Below are positions 17,541-25,764 of a stretch of DNA of 38,086 nucleotides, in pieces. Made by a program: the position numbers and the translations under genes. The notes under the pieces are model-generated. The model worked only from the letters and a program-made list of their open reading frames with translations, ran no database searches and had not been told where the DNA came from. The stretch lies in the NCBI GenBank assembly GCA_017306715.1, contig JAFKHV010000031.1, positions 1 through 38,086 on the forward strand, given 5' to 3'. Each line of letters begins with the position of its first letter. Positions within the stretch are counted from its first letter, which is position 1. Source of the DNA: Legionella sp. (lineage in GTDB: Bacteria; Pseudomonadota; Gammaproteobacteria; Legionellales; Legionellaceae).

Positions 17541-17908
17541 ATGCATGTTGTTTATGAGTACTGCTCTGATGACCCCTTTTATCCTGTGCCGAAGTTTACC
17601 TCACAGCTGAAGTCATCGAAACAATTCTATAATTGGATTACTGAAAAGGATGAAAATTGGTTTAACGTTGATTCTAAGTTGTCGGTTGATTTTGCAATAT
17701 ATAAAGGCGGGTCGCGTGGCGGGTGCGTTGCGGGGGGGGGCGCTGTGTTTGGGTCGCGCGTGTTGTGCTGGGGCCGGCGCGTGCGCGCGTTGATTTGGAT
17801 GCCATGACGGCGCTATGTGAAGTAAGAACAAACGATTTCATGGAGCTCAAATCACAACTTGAAGACAAGATGACGCTAGATAATCATCACCAAGTGTCTC
17901 AGATTTGA
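17541..17908 (+). pseudogene. Unrecognised gene fragment interrupted by an A-free GC-rich patch
   Basis: Codons from 17541 read VVYEYCSDDPFYPVPKFTSQ and WITEKDENWFNVDSKLSVDF before reaching 87 bases (17706-17792) with no A at all. After the patch, a different frame reads LDAMTALCEVRTNDFMELKS, then QLEDKMTLDNHHQVSQI and a stop. The two ends have normal AT-rich composition and look like parts of one protein, so the patch probably replaced or corrupts the middle. There is no ribosome-binding site before the ATG. No family is recognised. Confidence 0.4.
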
Positions 17909-18216
17909 CCGAATTGACATCATGTCGCTGAAGAAGCTCGGCGGCGTAAGCCGCCACATGCTCATCCCAGCATGAGTCCAAAAAGCATAAAAGCAAGTCC
18001 TGGTATAACCGGCTCCGTTGCAAAAAAAAATCAACATAAAAAATGTTACTTTTTGACGGTTCTCAACTGTATAAGCCAAATTGTTGATTTAAGACGTGTG
18101 ATAGACAATATGCTCTGTAATAGAAAAATCGATTTAATTTTTTGTTAAGCTCCTTCTGTTAGAATAGTGCTAAATACTCATTCAACATATGAATCACAGG
18201 ATTTCAGGATAAGCTT
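17909..18216. other. Intergenic region with tandem hairpins
   Basis: Two adjacent perfect hairpins occur at 17940-17974: GGCGGC-GTAA-GCCGCC, then CATGCT-CATCCC-AGCATG. The first has a GNRA-type loop on the plus strand. They are GC-rich against an AT-rich background and may be the end of a degraded insertion sequence. The rest holds the leader of the EEP gene; no clear promoter is visible. Confidence 0.4.
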
Positions 18217-19896
18217 ATGTCATATAAAAAAATCGAGGAATTAACTCAAGGCCCTAATCGCATCCATCTTTTGTTTCCAACACCTGAAGAATCTCAAAAA
18301 AATCCGGATTTGGCTTACTCTGATCACTTACCAATTTTAAGCAAGGTGCCACTTCTAAATCATGGTCATCTAAATATCATCTCTTTAAATATATTAGGTA
18401 ACGTTGTTTGGTCAGGTGTACATGCTCCTGGTGCAGAAGAAACTGATGAGCAAACCGAAGAGAGGTATCAAAGAATCGTACAAGTCTTAATAAAAAGTAT
18501 CGCACTGCATCAGGTTGATGTACTTGCTTTACAAGAAGCAACCTCAGGGTTAATTATACCAATTCTTGATGAAAGTTTAGGAGCGTCATGGGAAATCATC
18601 ACTGATGAATTTGGAATTGTGACCTGCATTAACAACAATAATTGGACGGTGGAGAAAACCTCTGCAAATCATAGAGATAGAATCAGATCTCTAACCCTAA
18701 AGAATAAAAACGCTCCTGAATTAACAATTGATTTCCACAACATATGGGGAGCATTTGACCAACTTCCTAAAAAATTAGAAGACCAATGTAAGAACGCGCT
18801 CACTGAATCGCATTCAACGATGGCAGTTATTATGGGGGATACGAATTCACGATTAGCGCCTTTAGACAATACTCCGAGAAATATTGTTACGGGCGCTATA
18901 CCTCTTGCGTTTAATCAAGCAAACGGTTTTCCCCAAGGGCAGCAGATTCCTGATTATCCAGACGGCGGTTTTTATAAAGATGAGCTGGGAATAATCCATC
19001 AGCTTGAAACACATATTTTAGACTTTGAACACGGTGAGATATTTCTTGATCCTAGGCAGGAAAGCGCAGTAAACCCTTGGCCAGAGTATCGAATGGTCAT
19101 GTGTTTAGATGATCATTATGAGGTTAATCCGATTGTTGGCGAGAGCACTATTTTTGAATATGAAAAATCTCTTCAAGAAGAATTTAATAATGAGAAAATT
19201 TTAGTTAGGGTAGCCGCTAATTGCTTTAACCATAAAGCAGTTGCTGTGGCTTTTCCTAGAGTTTTAACTGACCATTACAGTGCTATTCATGAGCGCCTGG
19301 GGTCTGAACCAGGATTCCAATTTAAAGCTTTAGACTCTGATTCTAAATTCTTTAACTGTATTTTTGCGCCGATCGATAAAGTCAGCCTATTGCAGCAAAC
19401 GATTTCAGATCATATTTATCAGAAAAATCATCCTGTTGCTGCTAAAATAAAGACTTTTTTTGCCACACCTTCTGCAACAAGAGATGCGGTTATTGGATTT
19501 GCTATCACCATAGCTGCCCTAGCTGTTACTCTGGGTATTCTTATTGCCACCATGGGAATAGGAGCAATTCCTGTTTTGGTTTTAGGTTCTTCTTTAGTCG
19601 CATCTTTAGGAACTTTATTTACTGGCTTAACTCTAGCAGGAATTGCCACGGGGATTGTGGGCTTTTTTACTGGTGCTGCGGTAGTTGTTGGCCTTATGAA
19701 GAGAAATTTAGAAGCAACTGTTGATGAGGCTCATACGATAATACCCAAAGCGGAACCCATAGAAACAGTGAAAGAAAAAACGCCTGAGGAGGAGAATAGA
19801 CACTTTTCTTCACCCATTTCTGTTAAAGCTGTTGCTCAAGATGTCGCTGCTGAGGATGAAGCCTTAAAACCTTCAAGTCCATCATTAACTAAGTAG
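18217..19896 (+). CDS. Endonuclease/exonuclease/phosphatase-fold protein with C-terminal membrane hairpin, effector-like
   Basis: 559 residues. The EEP fold is shown by LNIISLNILGN (from about 52), LALQEA with Glu107, DFHNIWGAF, MGDTNSR with Asp208 and Asn210, and TDHY with His353, the usual metal and catalytic positions. Family members cleave phosphodiesters or phosphomonoesters in nucleic acids, phosphoinositides or sphingomyelin. Residues about 423-494 are long hydrophobic stretches rich in Ala and Gly, probably two to four membrane passes. After them come a basic MKRN and a Glu-rich tail ending SSPSLTK. No signal peptide is present. A soluble enzyme tethered by a C-terminal membrane anchor, with a Glu-rich tail, is typical of Legionella effectors acting on host membranes. 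A phosphoinositide or lipid phosphatase is the favoured guess. Confidence 0.75.
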   Translation: MSYKKIEELTQGPNRIHLLFPTPEESQKNPDLAYSDHLPILSKVPLLNHGHLNIISLNILGNVVWSGVHAPGAEETDEQTEERYQRIVQVLIKSIALHQVDVLALQEATSGLIIPILDESLGASWEIITDEFGIVTCINNNNWTVEKTSANHRDRIRSLTLKNKNAPELTIDFHNIWGAFDQLPKKLEDQCKNALTESHSTMAVIMGDTNSRLAPLDNTPRNIVTGAIPLAFNQANGFPQGQQIPDYPDGGFYKDELGIIHQLETHILDFEHGEIFLDPRQESAVNPWPEYRMVMCLDDHYEVNPIVGESTIFEYEKSLQEEFNNEKILVRVAANCFNHKAVAVAFPRVLTDHYSAIHERLGSEPGFQFKALDSDSKFFNCIFAPIDKVSLLQQTISDHIYQKNHPVAAKIKTFFATPSATRDAVIGFAITIAALAVTLGILIATMGIGAIPVLVLGSSLVASLGTLFTGLTLAGIATGIVGFFTGAAVVVGLMKRNLEATVDEAHTIIPKAEPIETVKEKTPEEENRHFSSPISVKAVAQDVAAEDEALKPSSPSLTK

Positions 19897-20025
19897 TGCA
19901 GTTATTATCCGGAACTGCTATCAGTATTCGTTACCAAAACGCTTGGTCATGCGCAGGCCTTAAGTCAATTGCTTGAGGCCGATTTCCGATATCACTCTTG
20001 ATTACAGCGTATCTATACTTCCTCA

Positions 20026-20229
20026 TTAGCGATAAAAATTGGGGCGCGTATACTTGCCGCTGTAAAATTCTTGCCAACTGGTGGCATGCGGAATATGACA
20101 TTTTTTGGAAGCGATGTGCCAACCTTTTTCTTCATGAAATTCTTTATAACAGGCGGATTGATGCAGCGGGTTCGCAAAAATTGGCGTACACAGAAATAAT
20201 AGCAAGACTACAGTAAGTTTGTTTACCAT
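20026..20229 (-). CDS. Small exported protein
   Basis: 67 residues from ATG at 20229 with GGAG five bases upstream. The first 19-20 residues (VNKLTVVLLLFLCTPIFA) are a clear signal peptide with an A-N cleavage site. The mature part of about 48 residues has two Cys (HQSACYKEFHEE and SKKCHIPHATSW), which could form one disulfide in the periplasm. The promoter at 20266-20294 is well placed. No family is recognised. Confidence 0.7.
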   Translation of the reverse strand: MVNKLTVVLLLFLCTPIFANPLHQSACYKEFHEEKGWHIASKKCHIPHATSWQEFYSGKYTRPNFYR

Positions 20230-20265
20230 AGAAACTCCATTCTCTAAACTCTGGTTGTCTTAATA

Positions 20266-20294
20266 ATTATATTAATCACTTGCGCGATCTGCAA
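20266..20294 (-). promoter_or_regulatory. Promoter of the small exported protein
   Basis: On the minus strand TTGCAG (20289-20294) and a perfect TATAAT (20266-20271) are 17 bases apart, 37 bases before the ATG. Confidence 0.65.
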
Positions 20295-20451
20295 TAAATA
20301 AAGGCAGTTTGATAAAAAATAAACAACTGGCCGGAGTGTTATGCAGAAGTTTTTTACACTATTTTTACTTAAAAAGCCCACATTACTTCACCCTGGAAAC
20401 CGAATACTGGTTAAAATGTAAATCAGATTTTTACCGCAAGTAGGTGCCCTA

Positions 20452-21018
20452 ATGACTAAAAAAACTTTTCAAAAAAATAACTCCGCTAATTCACAACTAA
20501 ACCAAGCCAATTCTGGCGAAAATTTACTAAATCCAATACAAATTTATAATGAATGGTTAAAAAATCATAAGAAAAAAAATGCTTCGGCTCAGGGTGACGA
20601 TGCAGAGGTCTCGATGAATGAAGACGGAACCTATAGTCTAAATTTCAAAGACTCACAGGATGAAGAGGATTATTTGCGATATTTGTCTGAGCGCATGGAC
20701 GGTACTGTTCGTTTCAACGGTGAAGTGATCGCAAAATCGCAAGGAGGAAAATTAATTGACCCCACTACCAATAAAGAATTTCCTCCTGGAGCCTATGCTG
20801 CGCGGATAGAAGAGCTCAAAGCGCAACATAAAATTAAGCCTACTCAAGCAAGCCCTTCAGAACAAGAGGCGTCAGTACCACCTATGGGTATGCCGGATGA
20901 CAGCACCTATAATTTTGCAGAAACACTGAACGATTTAAACGACCTGGATTTCCACACCTCAAATCATAAAGAGCAAAAGCATGAAGAGGCCGCAACAACA
21001 GCCGTTAACTCCTTATAA
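20452..21018 (+). CDS. Hypothetical hydrophilic protein, first gene of a three-gene run
   Basis: 188 residues, very hydrophilic and Asn/Gln/Lys-rich at the start (KTFQKNNSANSQLNQANSG). The middle has EVSMNEDGTYSLNFKDSQDE and LSERMDGTVRFNGEVIAKSQ, and the tail is acidic and Ala-rich. AGGTG precedes the ATG. No signal peptide or membrane segment is seen. It is followed after 11 bases by the DUF1963 gene. The Glu-rich C-terminus followed by small residues would suit a type IV substrate, but that is weak evidence. No family is recognised. Confidence 0.65.
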   Translation: MTKKTFQKNNSANSQLNQANSGENLLNPIQIYNEWLKNHKKKNASAQGDDAEVSMNEDGTYSLNFKDSQDEEDYLRYLSERMDGTVRFNGEVIAKSQGGKLIDPTTNKEFPPGAYAARIEELKAQHKIKPTQASPSEQEASVPPMGMPDDSTYNFAETLNDLNDLDFHTSNHKEQKHEEAATTAVNSL

Positions 21019-21029
21019 TCGGAGAAGTT

Positions 21030-21869
21030 ATGCAGATTGAGCATTTGAAAAAAGAAGTTGCAGCGATTGGCTTGGGTCATCGGTGGCAACTACTGGAAAA
21101 AATGTTAGGGCAGGAGATTCGCTTAACGCTTCAAGAATTCACCGACCAATCAATTTCGATTGGTCAATCCCAGGCTGGAGGCAAGCCTCATGTACCTGAC
21201 AACTTTGTATGGCCCACCGATCAAGAACAAAATCCTCTGGATTTTATAGCGCAGATTAATTGCTCCGCAGCACATAAATTCGACCCCTCGGGGCTTTTGC
21301 CTAAAGAAGGTTTAATTTCATTTTTTTATTCCAGCGAACAGCCTGCAGGATTTGACCCGCAAGAGCGAGATAAGTTTAGTGTCTTTTATTTTGAAGATAC
21401 GAATTCTTTACGCGTTGCCGAGTTTCCCGAGAATTTCGCGACCAGCTTTAACCCGATGCACATTATTTTTTCTCAAGAACCAAGTTTACCTTCCATCGAA
21501 AAGGTAAATGAGGCGTTTAATCTTTATGATAACGATGAAGAGTTTGATTTGTATGCAACGCTTCGTGATGTCACCCCAACGCATAAGATGTTTGGCTACG
21601 CTAATGAAATCGACACCGATGATATGGCGCTTCAATGCGAACTCATAGCCAATGACGTGTACTGTGGCGACACCGAGCACTTTGAGCATCCGCAAATTAA
21701 GGAATTTGAAACTAAAGCGCATGATTGGCATTTATTGCTGCAAATCGATTCAGATGATGAAGCCGGTTTTATGTGGGGTGATGTGGGTAGACTGTATTTT
21801 TGGATTAGAAAGCAGGATTTATCGAACCGAAATTTCGGTAACGTATGGGTGATTATGCAATGTACCTAA
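21030..21869 (+). CDS. DUF1963 (YwqG-like) protein
   Basis: 279 residues with GGAG before the ATG. SQAGGKPHVPDNFVWPTDQE, then PLDFIAQINCSA, GLISFFY and the late GDVGRLYFWIRKQDL follow the DUF1963/YwqG order: the conserved G-G-x-P-x-x-P-x-x-x-x-W-P segment near the start and the F-x-x-Q-I-N element. The biochemical role of this family is unknown; members are cytosolic and often near toxin or effector loci. The length is normal. It is probably co-transcribed with its upstream neighbour. Confidence 0.8.
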   Translation: MQIEHLKKEVAAIGLGHRWQLLEKMLGQEIRLTLQEFTDQSISIGQSQAGGKPHVPDNFVWPTDQEQNPLDFIAQINCSAAHKFDPSGLLPKEGLISFFYSSEQPAGFDPQERDKFSVFYFEDTNSLRVAEFPENFATSFNPMHIIFSQEPSLPSIEKVNEAFNLYDNDEEFDLYATLRDVTPTHKMFGYANEIDTDDMALQCELIANDVYCGDTEHFEHPQIKEFETKAHDWHLLLQIDSDDEAGFMWGDVGRLYFWIRKQDLSNRNFGNVWVIMQCT

Positions 21870-21891
21870 CTTCTGAAATTAGAAAGCCATT

Positions 21892-22956
21892 TTGAATAAC
21901 GGTAAAGTCGATGCTCATTCGCCGATGCTCAATAATGCGATAAATAGCCTCTATGCTTTTTCTGCAATGCAGGCCGGAATCGGGGCGTTTTATTATGCGC
22001 CTGGAGGTTCACAAGGGAATCAAGGCGGAATACCGCAAGAAGAAATATCACTGGAAAATAATTTCTCAGTTTTGGGTGGCTTGCAAACATTAAAACATGT
22101 TTTGGAAAAAACCGACCAAACGCCCCAGGTAAAAAAAGCCTTAGCAGACATTCAAATCATGCTTTATGGCGGCAAAACCGTCAATGGTTATGAGACTTTA
22201 GGCCTACTGTCTTTTCTTTATAACGGTGCATATGATCCAAAAAAAGGAATTTTTTTTACCCATGGAACGGCGATTGATCCCAAATCGCTTCATGATTGGC
22301 AGCCTGATCGTTCAGAAGATGGTGGGGCGATGGCGGTAGATATCAACACTTGGGGAATCTCGGCACTGGGCGCGGAAACGATTGATAAGTGGTATGGAAA
22401 AGGAACAGCATTAGCCATTTGGCAAAAGGTTCGCCAACAGGGTGGATACTACAATAACGGGAAGTTATGGGGTGTTGGCTACACCCTGAGAAACAATACC
22501 GGAGATACACCGGAGCATATTATGTCGACCGAATGGACCGCAGGGGCCATCAATATTTTGCAGTCACTCATTGCCTACTACGATAAAACCGATATTGATA
22601 CAGCTGATTTAAAAGATGATCTCACGCAAATGACTGAGGGCGTACGCCATTTACGAAACGATAACTATCTTGCTGCGCAATTTGATGGTGCAACGCCTCA
22701 GGAATATTTTGTGACCCTTCCTAAATCCGTAGGACTTGCCTATCTTTATGCCAGTAAACGTTTTCCAATTCCTTTTGGGTGGAATGCGAATACTTTACCC
22801 AGTACCACCTCAAATTCCTGGATCATTATGAATGAATTTCGTTTTAACCCATTTCAGTATCTGGGGCGATTAGAAAGTGAAAATTATGATATTCCCAAGT
22901 CGGTGGATATTAGTAGCGAGAATGAAGAGGGAATCCGTGGGAGAGGAAGTAAATGA
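21892..22956 (+). CDS. (Alpha/alpha)-barrel glycosidase-like protein, possibly 5'-truncated
   Basis: The open frame starts at a TTG with no ribosome-binding site; a TAG lies just upstream in frame and the first ATG is at 21925. The 354 residues contain LENNFSVLGGLQTLKHVLEK, then SEDGGAMAVDINTWGISALG, STEWTAGAINIL, and near the end FGWNANTLPSTTSNSWIIMN. Such helical repeats with acidic and aromatic residues suggest an (alpha/alpha)6 sugar-active fold, but the family is not certain. No signal peptide is present. The weak start suggests that the N-terminal part of the original gene is missing, or that it is translated by coupling from the DUF1963 gene 22 bases upstream. Confidence 0.5.
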   Translation: MNNGKVDAHSPMLNNAINSLYAFSAMQAGIGAFYYAPGGSQGNQGGIPQEEISLENNFSVLGGLQTLKHVLEKTDQTPQVKKALADIQIMLYGGKTVNGYETLGLLSFLYNGAYDPKKGIFFTHGTAIDPKSLHDWQPDRSEDGGAMAVDINTWGISALGAETIDKWYGKGTALAIWQKVRQQGGYYNNGKLWGVGYTLRNNTGDTPEHIMSTEWTAGAINILQSLIAYYDKTDIDTADLKDDLTQMTEGVRHLRNDNYLAAQFDGATPQEYFVTLPKSVGLAYLYASKRFPIPFGWNANTLPSTTSNSWIIMNEFRFNPFQYLGRLESENYDIPKSVDISSENEEGIRGRGSK

Positions 22957-23116
22957 TCATGGTGTTTATGATGTATAAATATTGGGCAATTTGATGTTGC
23001 CTTATTTGATTATATCTAAAAAGTAAAATATGTTGTTCCAGTTTATTGGTTTAATAATTGCCTGAAGCCATTTAGTATTTGTATTAAGTAACTGCACTAC
23101 TCAAATGGAAATTAAT

Positions 23117-24028
23117 ATGCAAATAACGTTCATCTTTTTGCTGTTGATTGTGATGTTAAACGGTTTTTTTGTAATAAGGCTGGTACAGGATTGCTTAAAA
23201 AACTGGCAGGATATAAAACTAGATCCCGCCAGCGCTCCGATTCTAATGATTTCATCTCCAATCATATTTTTCTGTTCAGCGCTGGGTATTTCAGATTTTA
23301 CCCTTGCAACCTTGTTTTATAGGAAAATGAATTTTTTAAATGACAAAAAACTGCCAGGCACTTTAAACACGCAGTGCGTGATCCCCGTTGCAGTCATGGC
23401 AGTGGCATTTATTTCAGTAATCGCGGTAGATACCACCACACTGCTGGTCTGCATTATTGCACAAATGCTGGGGGCACACTTTGGGCCGCGAATTATGGTG
23501 AAATTTTCACTCAAAACAATACGCTTGATTATTGGATTAGGGATGCTTTCGTCCATGTTCTTTATTCTGGCTGGTAAATTTAATTTAATGCCCTATGGTG
23601 GAGTAGAGAATGGGTTGGATCATTTAAAGCTTCTCATTGCTGCTGCAAGTCTAATGACATTTGGCGCTCTGAACAGTTTAGGAATTGGTTCATACACTCC
23701 CACCTTGGTAACCCTTTATATTTTGGGGCTGAATCCTCTGGCTGCGTTCCCAATCATTATGGGAGCCTCAGCGTTCTCTGTTCCGCTCAGTAGTATTCAA
23801 TACATCAAATACAATCTTTACAGTCGAAAAATTACTTTGATTGCCGGGTTATTTGGCGTTGTCGGCGCAGCTTTTGGTGTGCATTTTCTTCATACCCTTG
23901 ATCTTTCGAAACTGCAATGGTTGCTTGTCGTAATCTTGTTTTATTCCAGTTCCAGTCTATTAATCAATGAGTTTAAAACGTATAAATCCTCGGCAGTGAT
24001 CAGGGATTGCAAGCATGCGCAAATTTAA
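23117..24028 (+). CDS. TauE/SafE-family permease (TSUP)
   Basis: 303 residues from the second ATG (23117), which has GGA at a good distance; the ATG at 23105 has none. About eight hydrophobic segments span the protein. Internal two-fold symmetry is suggested by SPIIFFCSALGISDFTLATL near the start and LMTFGALNSLGIGSYTPTLV in the second half, the usual two re-entrant G-x-G/S motifs of this family. TSUP proteins move sulfite, sulfonates or other small organic anions across the inner membrane. Its substrate here is unknown. It stands 50 bases upstream of the SDR gene in the same direction, so it may be part of the lipid island. Confidence 0.8.
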   Translation: MQITFIFLLLIVMLNGFFVIRLVQDCLKNWQDIKLDPASAPILMISSPIIFFCSALGISDFTLATLFYRKMNFLNDKKLPGTLNTQCVIPVAVMAVAFISVIAVDTTTLLVCIIAQMLGAHFGPRIMVKFSLKTIRLIIGLGMLSSMFFILAGKFNLMPYGGVENGLDHLKLLIAAASLMTFGALNSLGIGSYTPTLVTLYILGLNPLAAFPIIMGASAFSVPLSSIQYIKYNLYSRKITLIAGLFGVVGAAFGVHFLHTLDLSKLQWLLVVILFYSSSSLLINEFKTYKSSAVIRDCKHAQI

Positions 24029-24078
24029 TTGATTTGTAATTAGTTCACTATACCTTACAGAAGAGAGGAAGGAATAAC

Positions 24079-24678
24079 ATGCGCATTTTAATTATTGGTG
24101 GCACAGGAACTATAGGGCAGTCCATTGGCGCAGAATTATCCAAACGTCATGAAATCATTGTTGCTGGGTATCGCCAAGGTGAAGTTCAGGTAGATATTGC
24201 TGATAAGACCTCAATTGAAAAAATGTATCAAACAGTTGGAAAGATTGATGCAGTGATTGCTACTACGGGTAAGGTGCATTTCGGCGCTTTCCCTGATATA
24301 ACAGCAGAGCAGTATGCTTTTGGTTTAAATAACAAATTAATGGGGCAAGTAAACCTGGTTACTATTGGATTAAATTATGTTCATGATCAGGGCTCGTTTA
24401 CCTTGACCAGCGGGATTATCAATCGCGACCCAATTCGTTGCGGCGCTTCAGCCGCGATGGTTAATGGTGCTATCGATAGTTTTGTAACAGCTGCAGCAAT
24501 AGAAATGCCACGAAGATTGCGCATAAATGCAGTAAGTCCCACAGTTGTGACTGAGTCGATGGATAAATATGGCGATTTTTTTCGCGGATTTGTGTCTGTT
24601 CCAGTAGCAGTTGTGGCGCAGACATACGTTAAAGCGGTTGAGGGTGCACAGACAGGGCAGGTTTACTGTGTAGCTTAG
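24079..24678 (+). CDS. Short-chain dehydrogenase-like protein without the Tyr-Lys pair
   Basis: 199 residues with GGAAGG before the ATG. The nucleotide-binding GGTGTIG is at residues 7-13, and VDIADKTSIEKMYQTVGKID matches the SDR second strand region. The catalytic Ser is present (LTSGII), but where Y-x-x-x-K should be the protein reads CGASAAMVNGAIDSFV. RINAVSPTVV then follows as usual. SDR subfamilies lacking Tyr/Lys exist; they may bind NAD(P)H as sensors or act by another mechanism. Its 3' end overlaps that of the LysR gene by 50 bases. Confidence 0.8.
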   Translation: MRILIIGGTGTIGQSIGAELSKRHEIIVAGYRQGEVQVDIADKTSIEKMYQTVGKIDAVIATTGKVHFGAFPDITAEQYAFGLNNKLMGQVNLVTIGLNYVHDQGSFTLTSGIINRDPIRCGASAAMVNGAIDSFVTAAAIEMPRRLRINAVSPTVVTESMDKYGDFFRGFVSVPVAVVAQTYVKAVEGAQTGQVYCVA

Positions 24679-25600
24679 TTTTGCTCGACAATGTTTGCAT
24701 CTTTGTGAAAACAAATTCTAAAAAGAGCCGTGTTCTTTCGGGCAAGGCGTGCTGCTGGGGATAGATAGCAAATAAATGATAGATTCCCCAGTCGTATTGC
24801 TCTAATACCGGGCAAATTTGTTCTGCTTGTAGTGCAATTCGGGCATTTAATTCCGTAAAGCGGCCGATGCCTAATCCTGCTATACAGGCATGAATACAGC
24901 TTTCAATATCATTGGTATTCAATTTGGATTCAAATTTGAAATTATGAGCACCATCGTCTGCTAAGTAAGACCATGTTTGATCCTCCTGGTTTCGATGATG
25001 AAATGAGTAGTTCAGAAGCACATGATTGGATAAATCCGTGCCCGATCTGAGCGCTCCATGCTGAAGTAAATAAGCAGGGCTTGCATACAACCCGATTTTT
25101 TCTTTAAGTAACAACCTCATTTGCAAGTTACTGTCTTGTAATCGTGGCTCTGAAACAAAACCCGCACCACGAATAATCAAATCCAGGCGTTCTTTAATTG
25201 AATCCAATTGCTTGTTAGACAGGATTAAATCAATTTTAATATCCGGAAAGTCTCTCATAAAATTCATAATAACGGGTATTAAATAATGACGACCAAAGTA
25301 GGGAGGAGCACTGATTCTAATAACACCTGTAGGTTTTTTTGCCGACGCATGAATTAAGTTAAGTGCTGAATCCAATTCTTGTTGAATTCGTATGGCATGT
25401 TGAAAAAATAGTTCACCTTCAGTAGTTAATTGGAAATCACGGGTGGTTCGTTTTATTAAGCTTACACCAAGACTTGTTTCTAAATGTGCTATACGTCGAC
25501 TCACTAAACCGCTGGAAATGCCTAAATAATGGGCGGCACGGCTAAAGCCACCTCGTTGAATCACCGCGGTAAAAATAACTGAGTCATCAAGAATTCCCAT
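24629..25600 (-). CDS. LysR-type transcriptional regulator
   Basis: 323 residues from ATG at 25600 with GGA upstream; an in-frame TTG at 25612 is less likely. The N-terminal winged helix-turn-helix is FSRAAHYLGISSGLVSRRIA followed by HLETSLGVSLIKRTTRDFQL. The C-terminal effector domain starts TGVIRISAPPYFGRHYLIPV. This resembles the CrgA/DsdC-like branch of LysR proteins. Its divergent neighbour is the 1508-aa lipid enzyme, so it probably controls that promoter in response to a pathway metabolite. The 3' end overlaps the convergent SDR gene. Confidence 0.9.
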   Translation of the reverse strand: MGILDDSVIFTAVIQRGGFSRAAHYLGISSGLVSRRIAHLETSLGVSLIKRTTRDFQLTTEGELFFQHAIRIQQELDSALNLIHASAKKPTGVIRISAPPYFGRHYLIPVIMNFMRDFPDIKIDLILSNKQLDSIKERLDLIIRGAGFVSEPRLQDSNLQMRLLLKEKIGLYASPAYLLQHGALRSGTDLSNHVLLNYSFHHRNQEDQTWSYLADDGAHNFKFESKLNTNDIESCIHACIAGLGIGRFTELNARIALQAEQICPVLEQYDWGIYHLFAIYPQQHALPERTRLFLEFVFTKMQTLSSKTKLHSKPALSVHPQPL

Positions 25601-25718
25601 CTTCGCATCCAAGTGATTTATGAAAATAAATCATTCGTTATTGTCTATCCATTGTCAACCAGTAATCCACTTACTCTTTGTTTTCGCTAAAATCAATATA
25701 AATCAATTTCATTGACTA

Positions 25719-25735
25719 TACTTCTTTTTGAAGTA
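25719..25735. promoter_or_regulatory. Palindromic operator candidate in the LysR/lipid-enzyme divergent region
   Basis: TACTTC-TTTTT-GAAGTA is a perfect 6-bp inverted repeat 30 bases before the ATG of the fusion gene. It is preceded by two AATCAAT direct repeats (25690-25708). It overlaps TATACT (25717-25722), which could serve as a -10. A T-N11-A shape is usual for LysR sites. Confidence 0.5.
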
Positions 25736-25764
25736 GCTACAAATAAGAATAGAGGAGTAGGTCA

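Noticed and set aside
17706..17792. Variable region of a diversity-generating retroelement
   Set aside because: Such regions change at scattered A positions of a template; here no A is left, no template repeat and no reverse transcriptase are seen.
17613..17868. Minus-strand frames through the GC-rich patch
   Set aside because: They arise from the A-free (T-free on this strand) patch, which removes stop codons by chance.
19949..19975. Hairpin GGCCTTAAG...CTTGAGGCC as terminator of the EEP gene
   Set aside because: Imperfect stem and no U-tract on either strand.
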